From Promethearchaeota archaeon (lineage in GTDB: Archaea; Asgardarchaeota; Lokiarchaeia; Sigyniarchaeales; SOKP01), in assembly GCA_019058425.1 (NCBI GenBank), contig JAHPYZ010000014.1:1-51900 (forward strand): 51,900 nt of DNA. The letters run 5' to 3'. The notes under the pieces were generated by a model. The model searched no databases and was not told the origin of the DNA. It saw only the letters and a list, made by a program, of their open reading frames with translations. The number at the start of each line of letters is the position of its first letter. The first letter of the stretch is position 1. Position numbers and translations under genes: made by a program. Below, one piece after another: positions 8,854 to 17,128 of the stretch.

Positions 8854-9657
8854 ATGACATTTAAATTAAAATTAGAAAATAGTCGGATATTGAAAGGGAT
8901 AGTTGAAACTCTCTCCAGTATTATTGATGAAACAGAGTTTCGAGTCAATCCTAAAGAATTTACGATTTCTGCGATGGACCCTTCAAGAATTTGCTTGCTA
9001 ACATTATCTATTAAAAAGGAAAATTTTGATGAGTATCAAAGTACTAAGGAATCAAAAGTTGGTTTAAACTTAGATGATTTAGATAAAATTTTGAAAAGAT
9101 GTGCTGCAAATGATTCTGTAGAAATTGATTTTAATGAAGCAGATCAGAAGATCAAGATTAAAATGCAACGTGAGGGAATGACCCGGACTAGAACGTTTAG
9201 CTTAGCATTATTAGATATTGATATTGAGGAAATCCCTATGGATAATCTATTACGGATTGAATATCCTTCAAAGTGGGTAATAGAACCAGAGTTCCTAGTT
9301 GAAGCTATAAAAGATGCAGAAATTTATTCTGAAATTCTTAATATAACCGCAGCTGAGGATCAAGGTTTAGTTTTCAGTTCTACAGGGCAAATTGGTGAAA
9401 TGGAATATAATCTTAGCGAAGATGATTTAATAGAAAACGCTATTAGTGGAACTAGTAGTGGAGCATATTCATTAACATTTTTAAAGGCAATTCTAAAAAT
9501 AGCATCTATCACTGAGAAACTTGAAATATCTTTAAAAACTGATCATCCATTGAAAATGATCTTTAATCTTCTTGAAGGAGGAGAATTAAGCTACTTTTTA
9601 GCACCCCGGGTAGAAGAAGCTGAATTCGATGAAGATGATGATATGGACGAATTTTAA
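8854..9657 (+). CDS. pcn: DNA sliding clamp PCNA
   Basis: Ring-forming processivity factor for DNA polymerases, FEN1, ligase and others. The 267 residues fit the family (about 245-250) plus a short acidic tail. Recognisable parts are FRVNPKEFTISAMDPSRICL (first domain), the interdomain connector segment LLDIDIEEIPMDNL, VEAIKDAEIYSEIL, and the C-terminal LLEGGELSYFLAPRVEE. The end is strongly acidic (EAEFDEDDDMDEF), longer than in most PCNAs. A single copy is seen, compatible with a homotrimer. The gene is divergent from the OB-fold gene. Confidence 0.98.
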   Translation: MTFKLKLENSRILKGIVETLSSIIDETEFRVNPKEFTISAMDPSRICLLTLSIKKENFDEYQSTKESKVGLNLDDLDKILKRCAANDSVEIDFNEADQKIKIKMQREGMTRTRTFSLALLDIDIEEIPMDNLLRIEYPSKWVIEPEFLVEAIKDAEIYSEILNITAAEDQGLVFSSTGQIGEMEYNLSEDDLIENAISGTSSGAYSLTFLKAILKIASITEKLEISLKTDHPLKMIFNLLEGGELSYFLAPRVEEAEFDEDDDMDEF

Positions 9658-9954
9658 CTAACTCCTTTTTTACTTATTTGTAGTCTTTTCTTTAAAAAAG
9701 TCTCCCAACTTTGTATTTTTTAAATTATTATTGTTTCTTTTCCAAAATCTATTATCAATTTCAAAGTCTCTAAAAAAACCATTTGGTAAATTAAAAACGA
9801 TTAATTAATTCAGAGAAAATATAATCTAATTATAAGTAATAAAATAGTAGATTTGTAATAGCGAAGCTCTAAAGTGCTTTTATTAAAAATTTAAAACTTA
9901 CAAGTATATTTCTATGGGTATTACTTTTTCGGAAGTGTTTAGCGTGAACCATTT

Positions 9955-10635
9955 TTATTTTTCTTGTAACTTTGCCAACTTTTCTTTCACGTGGAATCGT
10001 TCCATTTCTTCCTTTGAAAACACAGATTCAGAGTTCTTGTTTCTAAGCAGCCTAGTTGGTAGTGCGATAATAAATATTGCAGCCGCAACTACACACACGG
10101 TTGCTCCAATCCAATCTAGTGGCTGCACGAGCCCGTTTGCATATATGTACCATATGTAATAGATCCCAATTGGCCAGTGAAGAAATATGACCGCTCTTAC
10201 TCCTGGGTTGTAAAAAGTCTTCATTCTAACGTTAATCAGGATGCCATGGACCATTATCTGCATCATACCAAATAATATCTGCGCGAGTCCGAACCAAATC
10301 AAATTTGGTAAGAAAATAGCTGCGATATAGAAGGAATATGCTAAAAATGTATTTACAATTGCTGCACTTTTTTGGTTCAATGGATATCTCTCTGGAGCAT
10401 CTGTCTCTCCCGCCATTAAGATATTATATATTGCTGGAAATCCGCCTGGTACTCCATACTCCTCGAACTAATGCACGAGCAAGGCCATAAAACTCAATGT
10501 CAAGATCTTTTGAAGAGGATTTATCATTTCTCCAAAAAAACCGACGATATATGCTAATACCACGAAAAAAAAAGCACCAAAATAATACCAATTCTTAATA
10601 TAGACTTTTAATGCCTTAGACACCATTTTATTCAT
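9955..10635 (-). pseudogene. HXXEE-domain membrane protein interrupted by one in-frame TAG
   Basis: From the ATG at 10635 the frame encodes a membrane protein of 226 codons with hydrophobic segments throughout. Codon 56 (complement of 10468-10470) is TAG. The context is ALLVH-stop-FEEYGVPGGFP, that is, the stop falls on the first x of the H-x-x-E-E motif that defines this family, where glutamine is common (HQFEE). CAG to TAG is one C-to-T change. After the stop the frame continues undamaged to the end, with possible restart at ATG 10416 (MAGETDAPERY). Function of the family is unknown. Either the gene was recently inactivated, or there is a sequencing error or read-through. The block is richer in G+C than its surroundings, suggesting acquisition. 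Confidence 0.7.
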
Positions 10636-10644
10636 AAAATTTGT

Positions 10645-10679
10645 TTTTATTTATTTATTCATTTATTTATTTTTTTTTT
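10645..10679. repeat. Low-complexity TTTA/TTCA tetranucleotide tract
   Basis: A run of ATTT-type tetranucleotides with one variant unit (TTTATTTATTCATTTATT and so on) ending in ten T. It lies just upstream of the HXXEE gene start. It may be slippage-prone and could affect that gene's promoter. Confidence 0.7.
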
Positions 10680-10885
10680 GAAAATATCTATTAGCTTCAA
10701 AAGACAAAGGATTTTCTCAAGAATTTTCATTATATGTCGAGAAGGTTCTAAGACTCCTGTCAACATTTTAATGAGACTAACAATCTTAAATCTTATAATT
10801 AGCCGAAATAGAGATTACAAGTAAATGCTATCTTAGATGTAGACAATGCTATGTATATAAAAAAAACTCTGAAGCTGAATAAAAG

Positions 10886-12037
10886 TTATTCTTTACGTTT
10901 ATTGCTGGCTGTGACCAGTGCTAAAATAAAGAATGCTACTGTCATTAAAACCGTAATGACGAATTCACTCCATAGTTCAGTTAGTCCCCATCCTCGCAAC
11001 ATAATCCCTTCAAAGATTCGAATCCCGTGTGTTAGCGGAATGATATTCGAAATGATGGCGATCGCGGGAGGAAATGTGATGACTGGGATCATCATTCCTG
11101 AAAGGGCGAGCGATGGTATCGCCACCAAGATCGCCATTTGAGCAGATTGAAATTCGTTTTTAGCAAAGTTGGACAGGAAAAATGCCAGACAAATATGAGA
11201 AATTGCTAATAACGCCCCTGCAAAGAATAATAGCAGTATGCTTCCATGCACCGCAGCTCCGAAGACGAATATGGAAATCGCAAGTACTACTGCGGTTTAA
11301 ATTAATGCAAAGAAGGTAAGTGCGATTATATAGCCAAGTATCCGTTCCATGGATGTCAAAGGTGTCGTAAAAAGACGCACTTTGGTTTTATGTACATCTT
11401 CCCTAATCGCAAGAAGAACGGCGATCAATAAGATAAGGAAAGTAAGAACATAACCCATTACTCCTGGGATGGCAACATCCAATACGCTCAGCTCACCCAC
11501 GCCAAAAGCGAGTTGTTCTTTAAATGTAATTCCTCGATTATCACCCGTCAATGTAATAAGAGCTTCCGAGATTGCACTATATACAGCCCCCCTAATTTGG
11601 GGTTTGGTTCCATCTATATAGATAAATAGTGTTCCATTTCCCGAGGTTACCATAGTTTGCATAAAGTTTTCAGGAATCAATATCGTGGCGACTATTTTGA
11701 GGCTGTCTACCTTCACGATATCGTCATTGTAACTACCATTTCTCAAAACGATTCGATTATCGGCATTTAAAGAATCAAAAATTGAATTGCCAAAATTTAT
11801 ATATTCATGAGTGATCGGATGAATCATCCCACTATCTTCAACTTGGATAGACACAGGAAGATTTTCTACTTCACCCGTGAGCACAAAACCGAATATGAGC
11901 ATGAAAAGGATCGGAAAAATCACCACCATAGCAAAAGTTCTTTTATCCCGAGTAAATTGCTTGAGGACCCGTTTAGCTACAACCCACACCCGGTAGAATG
12001 AAAAACGTACATAATTTTCCTTCCGATTCATCTTCAA
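10886..12037 (-). pseudogene. ABC-2 type export permease interrupted by one in-frame TAA
   Basis: Membrane subunit of a DrrB/ABC-2 type exporter. The N-terminal part has one TM (MVVIFPILFMLIFGFVL), a large extracytoplasmic domain (about residues 55-180), then TMs. The frame stops at TAA (complement of 11296-11298 region) after GYIIALTFFALI and resumes in the same frame as TAVVLAISIFVFGAAVHG, continuing to a normal end at 10886 with four more TMs and SGMMIPVITFPPAI. Family members usually have glutamine at the stop position (A-L-I-Q-T/A), so this looks like CAA to TAA, one C-to-T change. The start overlaps the ATPase gene by 65 nt, so the two were translated together. Two fragments could in principle still assemble, but loss of function is more likely. 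Confidence 0.75.
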
Positions 12038-12770
12038 CTTCTCCTCTTTTACTTAACAAGATAAAAATATCTTCAATATTATTCACATTATACTTCTCTT
12101 TTAATTCTGCTGGAGTACCTTCTTCAATTATTTTTCCATCCCGGATTAGCCCGATGCGATCAGCTTTTTCCGCTTCATCCATAACATGACTGGTTAACAA
12201 AATCGTTTTCCCCTCGTTCCGTAATTGGCGAAAATAATCCCAAAAATACACTCGTAATATCGGGTCGACTCCAACAGTTGCTTCGTCAAATAAGAGTATT
12301 ATGGGTTCATGAACCAATGCACAGGCAATACTTAGACGTCGTTTCATTCCTCCTGACAGAAATTCTGCAAGCACATTCTCTTTTTCTTCCAAATTTAAGA
12401 TCTTCAGTAGCTCTTTCGTTTTTTCTTTAACTTTTTTGGAACCTAACCTGTACAATTTTCCGAAAAATTCTATATTTTCCCGCACGGTTAAATCCATATA
12501 GAGTGAATAGTCTTGAGGGGCAATACCGATATAAGGGGAGATCTTTTTTAGATCCTTGGGTTGTTGCATACCCCAAATGTTTATCTCTCCCGATGTAGGG
12601 TTCAGAATCCCAGAAAGCATGTCAATAGTAGTTGTTTTACCTGAACCATTCGCTCCGATGAATGCGTAAATTTCACTACGATAAATTTTTAAATTAATTC
12701 CATTTACGGCATGTACTTTATCTCTTTTATAGATCTTGTAAAGATCTAGAGTTTTAATTGCAAATTGCAT
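11973..12770 (-). CDS. ABC transporter ATP-binding protein (DrrA-type exporter)
   Basis: ATPase partner of the ABC-2 permease. Walker A GANGSGKTT, Q-loop IGIAPQDYSLY, signature LSGGMKRRLSIA, Walker B ILLFDEATVGVD and H-loop LTSHVMDEAEKA are all intact. The longest frame begins at 12818, inside the TetR palindrome; the ATG at 12770 (MQFAIKTLDLYKIYK) has GAGG just upstream and fits the family start, giving 265 aa. Likely exported substrates are hydrophobic toxins or lipids. It is divergent from the TetR gene and presumably repressed by it. Confidence 0.85.
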   Translation of the reverse strand: MQFAIKTLDLYKIYKRDKVHAVNGINLKIYRSEIYAFIGANGSGKTTTIDMLSGILNPTSGEINIWGMQQPKDLKKISPYIGIAPQDYSLYMDLTVRENIEFFGKLYRLGSKKVKEKTKELLKILNLEEKENVLAEFLSGGMKRRLSIACALVHEPIILLFDEATVGVDPILRVYFWDYFRQLRNEGKTILLTSHVMDEAEKADRIGLIRDGKIIEEGTPAELKEKYNVNNIEDIFILLSKRGEVEDESEGKLCTFFILPGVGCS

Positions 12771-12785
12771 TAACCTCATCGCAAA

Positions 12786-12849
12786 TTTTAATACTATATA
12801 TATAATATTCACATACATTTAAATGTATGTAATTACTTACATACATAAA
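12786..12849. promoter_or_regulatory. Divergent promoter/operator of the ABC exporter and TetR genes
   Basis: The segment contains a perfect 20-bp palindrome, ACATACATTTAAATGTATGT at 12811-12830, followed by a further half-site TTACATACAT at 12837-12846. The alternating TA run ATATATATAATATT at 12796-12809 is a good TATA-box candidate for one or both genes. Position between a TetR repressor and its likely target is the classic arrangement for autoregulation and repression of an exporter. The binding itself is an inference. Confidence 0.75.
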
Positions 12850-13440
12850 ATGGTTGTTATTTCAACTAAAAATAAAATTTTAGATGCTGCTATCACATTA
12901 TTTACAGAATTGGGCTATTCGGCTACAACTACTCGAAAAATTGCTGAAGCGGCAGGTATTAATGAAGTTACATTATTTCGAAAGTTTGGTACAAAAGAAA
13001 ACCTCTTTTTCAAAGCACTAGAATATTTAGGACATCAATCGGTCGGAATGGCGCATCAAATTTTTGAAGATAATTTGAAATCTTCCTCGATAGAGAGGTT
13101 CCAAAGGGTTGGGGAACGAGGGTTGGATTATTTAACTAAGAATATCCGTTTCCTGCTTATGATTTTTAACGAAGCTCAACAATTTCCCGAAATAAAAAAA
13201 ATTTTACTTGGTTTTAAGGAGGGTCTTCAACAATCGATGTTGAGATTTATATCCCAACTTAAAACAGAGCCTAAATCTGATAATGATAATTCAGAGACAT
13301 TTGTGGTCATTTTAGTAGCATCAATTCTTTACATTGCCATGTTTGGTGTGATTTCCGAAGAACCTATTTTTGGTTTGGATAACAGAGATCTTCTTAAGAA
13401 AATAACCGAATTCATCTATTTTCGGGGAATTAATGGATAA
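12850..13440 (+). CDS. TetR/AcrR family transcriptional regulator
   Basis: The N-terminal helix-turn-helix is typical: KNKILDAAITLFTELGYSAT, TTRKIAEAAGINEVTLFRKF, GTKENLFFKALEYL. The C-terminal ligand domain is alpha-helical and of family length. The longer frame from 12823 would start within the palindromic operator; the ATG at 12850 (MVVISTKNKIL) is the more natural start, giving 196 aa. It is divergent from the ABC ATPase gene and probably represses it until a ligand, perhaps the exported compound, binds. The frame is intact although the permease it would control is interrupted. Confidence 0.9.
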   Translation: MVVISTKNKILDAAITLFTELGYSATTTRKIAEAAGINEVTLFRKFGTKENLFFKALEYLGHQSVGMAHQIFEDNLKSSSIERFQRVGERGLDYLTKNIRFLLMIFNEAQQFPEIKKILLGFKEGLQQSMLRFISQLKTEPKSDNDNSETFVVILVASILYIAMFGVISEEPIFGLDNRDLLKKITEFIYFRGING

Positions 13441-13700
13441 TACCTGATTTTTATATTCCTTCGATATATGAGTTAAAATAGTTGAAATGTAAGTGTCTAT
13501 ACAGAAAATGATTATCTGCAATCCAATGAAACTTATTATTAATTAAAAATCCTATCTATATCTTTTTTTACTTATCATTTATTAGTTTGTTAATAGATGA
13601 GTTAAAATTATCAGTAAATTAATTTACTCTTAATCTATTAAAATTTAGTTCCATCATGTCTTTTAGAACTTAATTATTTAAATTTAAAATAAGAGAATTT

Positions 13701-14894
13701 TTGGCATTGAGCGATATTTTTGATTTAATAAAACGGTATCCATGGCTCTCTTCATTAAAAAAATACTATTCTGATATAGCATCAAAAGATCCCATAAATT
13801 TTATCAATGAAATCTTTACATCTAATAAGACTGAAGAACTTAAAAATAAAATCCTAAACTTATTCAATGATGCGTTTAACAACATTGAACAAATGACGGA
13901 TTATGATTTCGATGAAATCAATATTTTTATCTATTTAATATTAAGAATCTTACTTTATATTCTAAATAACAAAATCATATCTAATAGGATAGCAAATATA
14001 TACTCAAAAACCACTTACAATGAATTAAATAAAGAAAATGAATATAACTTATATTACATTTACCAAGATTTAAATCTAGAAGTGATTTTTGAAGAACAAG
14101 AAATAATATATAAAAAAATTGTTGTTAAAGACCAACAAGAATTATATAAAACAAATTTTAAGATTTCCTATATTGATTATTTAAAATTAGCCTCTAATTT
14201 AAAGGATGAATATAGAAGATTAGTGAATAATGCTCTTCAACATGGTTATGTATATATTAAAACTGAAAGTCTTAATAGATTGTTACAAGAACATGTTCGT
14301 TCAAAATTGTTAATTCAAAATAATGAAATCCCTATAGATTTAGAGAAATTTAAAGAGAAATTATTTGAAATCCAAGAATTTAAGAATTTATTTGATCATA
14401 TAACTAATATTTGGGAATCAAAGAAAGAAGAATTTGAATATAGCATTGATATAACTTTTAAAGAAGGTTTGGATATATCCGAATTGTTCCCTCCTTGCGT
14501 AAAAGAAATCCTCTCTAAAGCACGAGAGGGGCAGAATTTAATACATACTGAGAGATTGTTTATATTATGGTTTTTAAACTCACTTAAATATCCTGAGGAA
14601 AAAATAATTAATGTATTTTCAACACTCCCAGATTTTGATGAGGAAAAAACTGCATATCAAGTTAAATATGCCATGAAAAAAGGATATACACCATATTCAT
14701 GCAAGTCATTAAAATCATACAATATGTGTTTAGCTAAAGCGTATAAAGATAAGTTATGCATAGAGGGTTATTTTTCAAAATTACAGAATGAACAAAAACT
14801 TATTTCACATCCTCTTAAATATATAGAAGTACAGCAATACCGTACTTCCAAGAGATCTCAAAGATCTGAAAATCAAATTATAGATAAAAAATGA
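13701..14894 (+). CDS. priL: DNA primase large subunit PriL
   Basis: Non-catalytic primase subunit that carries the 4Fe-4S cluster needed for primer initiation. The C-terminal half has the signature FPPCVKEILSKAREGQNLIH, RLFILWFLNSLKYPEEKI, LPDFDEEKTAYQVKYAM and YTPYSCKSLKSYNMCLAKAY, KDKLC. The four cluster cysteines (FPPC, YSC, NMC, KLC) are present. It starts with TTG at 13701 or 13707; no ATG is available before the conserved DIFDLIKRYPWL. The stop overlaps the priS start by 4 nt (ATGA), so the two are translationally coupled. Confidence 0.93.
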   Translation: MALSDIFDLIKRYPWLSSLKKYYSDIASKDPINFINEIFTSNKTEELKNKILNLFNDAFNNIEQMTDYDFDEINIFIYLILRILLYILNNKIISNRIANIYSKTTYNELNKENEYNLYYIYQDLNLEVIFEEQEIIYKKIVVKDQQELYKTNFKISYIDYLKLASNLKDEYRRLVNNALQHGYVYIKTESLNRLLQEHVRSKLLIQNNEIPIDLEKFKEKLFEIQEFKNLFDHITNIWESKKEEFEYSIDITFKEGLDISELFPPCVKEILSKAREGQNLIHTERLFILWFLNSLKYPEEKIINVFSTLPDFDEEKTAYQVKYAMKKGYTPYSCKSLKSYNMCLAKAYKDKLCIEGYFSKLQNEQKLISHPLKYIEVQQYRTSKRSQRSENQIIDKK

Positions 14895-16174
14895 AAACAC
14901 ACGAATATCTAAAACGTCGTTTCAAGGAATACTATAAAGAAAATATAGAGAAAATCCCCTTAGTTAGTCTATTCAATCAGAGAGAATTTGGTTTTATTCC
15001 TTGGGATCAACAAATTAGAATGATAAGACATATGGGTTTTGCAAAAAAAGAGTTATTTATAACACATTTAATAAATACTGGACCAAGACACGTATATTCA
15101 AGTGCTACTCAATATGAAACTCCGGAAAATCAAGATATGAAAAAAAAAGGGTACAAGGGTTGCGATTTTCTTATCGATATTGATGTAGATCATTTTTATA
15201 CTCCTTGTAAGGAGGATCATGATCGATGGTATTGTAAAAATTGTGGAAAACATGGAAATGGAATGCTAGAAAAATGTCCAGATTGCAAAGAATTAAAACT
15301 GAAAAAAGTTACTTGGATTTGTAAAGATTGCTTAGATGTCGCCAAACAGGAAATAATAAAGTTAATTTATGACTTCTTAATACCAGATTTTAATGTTGAG
15401 ATAGAAAATATAAAAGTAGCTTTTTCAGGACACAGAGGATATCATTTAAAAATTGAAGATAATAACCTAAGAGCATTATCAAGTGATCAACGTAGGGAAA
15501 TTGTTAACTATATTACTGGAGAAGGTATTTCTTATGAAATTTTAGGATTACGGAAAAAGGGAGATAATATATTTGGTTTCTCAAGAGATACTATTGGTTG
15601 GCCTCAAAAAATTTACAGAGAAATTGAAGCACTATTAACAAAATCAAATTTAGAAATTGAGACTATACTATCAGATAAAAAAGTATTTAATTTAAGCCAA
15701 CACTTCATAGAAAATTTATTAAATGATAAGAAAATTTTTCGGTCTATAATTCAGAACAGCAATAAGAATAATTGGACCTCTGTAAGTTCTAATTTAGATA
15801 TGTGGTATAAATTCCTAGAGCCTATTGTCGCAAAAATTGGAATTGAAGCCGATGTACCAGTATCAATAGATACTCATAGACTTATTAGATATCCTGGATC
15901 TTTACATGGTAAAACAGGTTTTAAAGTTCAAGAATTATTATTAGATGAAATCGAGTTTTTCAATCCTCTTGACGAACAAAATGAGAAATTAGATCCGATT
16001 GTTTTTGTTAGTAAATTAGAAACGATTCAAAAATTAGAAATAATAGAACAAGAAGTTCCTGCAACAAATATTAAAGGTGAAACGTTTGGCCCATATAAAT
16101 TAGGAGATAAGATAGATGTTCCACATCATATTGCTATTTTTTTACTTTGTAAAGAAGTAGCTAAAACCATATAA
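14891..16174 (+). CDS. priS: DNA primase catalytic small subunit PriS
   Basis: Makes RNA/DNA primers. The catalytic aspartates are in CDFLIDIDVDHF, and the conserved FSGHRGYHLKIED contributes to nucleotide binding; D-T-H-R-L-I-R-Y-P-G-S-L-H-G-K-T-G is the second conserved catalytic-core stretch. An inserted zinc motif is formed by CKNCGKHGN, EKCPDC and ICKDC. The 427 residues are somewhat longer than many archaeal PriS. Overlap with priL by ATGA and the downstream GINS gene 67 nt later make a replication operon. Confidence 0.95.
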   Translation: MKTHEYLKRRFKEYYKENIEKIPLVSLFNQREFGFIPWDQQIRMIRHMGFAKKELFITHLINTGPRHVYSSATQYETPENQDMKKKGYKGCDFLIDIDVDHFYTPCKEDHDRWYCKNCGKHGNGMLEKCPDCKELKLKKVTWICKDCLDVAKQEIIKLIYDFLIPDFNVEIENIKVAFSGHRGYHLKIEDNNLRALSSDQRREIVNYITGEGISYEILGLRKKGDNIFGFSRDTIGWPQKIYREIEALLTKSNLEIETILSDKKVFNLSQHFIENLLNDKKIFRSIIQNSNKNNWTSVSSNLDMWYKFLEPIVAKIGIEADVPVSIDTHRLIRYPGSLHGKTGFKVQELLLDEIEFFNPLDEQNEKLDPIVFVSKLETIQKLEIIEQEVPATNIKGETFGPYKLGDKIDVPHHIAIFLLCKEVAKTI

Positions 16175-16241
16175 GTTAAAAATTTTAACCATCAAGAACA
16201 CTTGTTAATTATATTGAACTTAAACCAAAAATTCGATATTC

Positions 16242-16910
16242 ATGGCTTTACATAAAGATTATGAAAAACTATATCAACATTGGCTTGAAGAATTCCAACA
16301 AACAGATTTAACTGAGTTAACTCCAGACCTTTTTATATATTATAAAAATACTTTGAACTCTTTCAACGAATATAATGAACAAAACAAGAATGAAATTAAG
16401 GAACGTTTACTACAGTCCTATAAAGAGAATATAAACTTTTTATTTAAAGATTTTTTAAAGATTCGAGAAATTAAAATAATTAACTCTGCTTTAGCAATGA
16501 AGGAAGTTAATTTAGATAATCTCATAGAAGCAGAAAAGTTACTTTATCAAAATTTAGTAAGTTCAATTAAAGGTTATAAAAAAGTTAAAAAAATATCCCA
16601 ATTTGAGGATGTAGTAAAATCTAAAGTTGAAAATGGCTTTGAATCTGTAATAGAATCTAATAATAATTTTAAAAAAGTACCAGTATCCGATAACCAAGAA
16701 ACTGTAATAACTTCTGATTCTAATATAATAGATGATAAAGATAAAGTAGATTATGTCCTCATAAGATTTCTAAAAAAGACTCCTCCTTTAGTTGGTATTG
16801 ATCTAATAAATTATGGACCTTTCAAAGAAGAAGATATTGCAAACATTCCCCAAAAAAATGCTAAAATCCTAATAATTGAAAAATTTGCTGAAAAAATAGA
16901 GTTACCTTGA
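16242..16910 (+). CDS. GINS complex subunit (Gins51/Sld5-like)
   Basis: Component of the replicative CMG helicase. The N-terminal half is helical (A domain). The C-terminal B domain is diagnostic: VDYVLIRFLKKTPPLVGIDL, NYGPFKEEDIANIPQKNAKI, LIIEKFAEKIEL. Order A then B is that of Gins51/Sld5. A low-complexity linker separates the two halves. It follows priS in the same direction and converges on nop10 with 2 nt between stops. Location beside primase is a conserved archaeal association. Confidence 0.85.
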   Translation: MALHKDYEKLYQHWLEEFQQTDLTELTPDLFIYYKNTLNSFNEYNEQNKNEIKERLLQSYKENINFLFKDFLKIREIKIINSALAMKEVNLDNLIEAEKLLYQNLVSSIKGYKKVKKISQFEDVVKSKVENGFESVIESNNNFKKVPVSDNQETVITSDSNIIDDKDKVDYVLIRFLKKTPPLVGIDLINYGPFKEEDIANIPQKNAKILIIEKFAEKIELP

Positions 16911-16912
16911 TA

Positions 16913-17095
16913 TTATTTAAACTTCTTATCAAATTCTTCTTTAAAATACTGTAAACGATATTTTCCATATTTATCTACTAGCGAAAACTTAGGAGGTCTT
17001 GGGTTTATTAACATACCCCCACAGTATCGGCACTTAGATTCAGGATTCTGTAATCCATATTTATGACATTTTTGACATTTTTGGAGATATTTCAT
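16913..17095 (-). CDS. nop10: H/ACA RNP component Nop10
   Basis: Small protein of the box H/ACA pseudouridylation complex, binding Cbf5. The 60 residues have a zinc ribbon (CQKC at 7-10, CRYC near 22-25) and the conserved NPRPPKFSLVDKYGKYR stretch. It lies 33 nt after aIF2alpha on the same strand, the standard archaeal order aIF2alpha-nop10. Confidence 0.95.
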   Translation of the reverse strand: MKYLQKCQKCHKYGLQNPESKCRYCGGMLINPRPPKFSLVDKYGKYRLQYFKEEFDKKFK

Positions 17096-17128
17096 CTTCT
17101 CTTAAAATACTTGTTTAATAGCAATTAT

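Noticed and set aside
9658-9954. A gene or RNA between PCNA and the HXXEE gene.
   Set aside because: The 297-nt gap is AT-rich with stops in all frames and no tRNA-like or snoRNA-like pattern that I could defend.
10645-10679. Replication origin because of the AT-rich tetranucleotide tract.
   Set aside because: No origin-recognition-box repeats and no orc1/cdc6 gene in the window; the tract is simple low-complexity sequence.
12818-12823. Starts of the ABC ATPase at 12818 and TetR at 12823.
   Set aside because: Both lie inside the palindromic operator; later starts (12770 and 12850) match the families, and the ATPase one has a ribosome-binding site.
13441-13700. A short gene between TetR and priL.
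   Set aside because: No frame with coding character; probably the priL promoter region.
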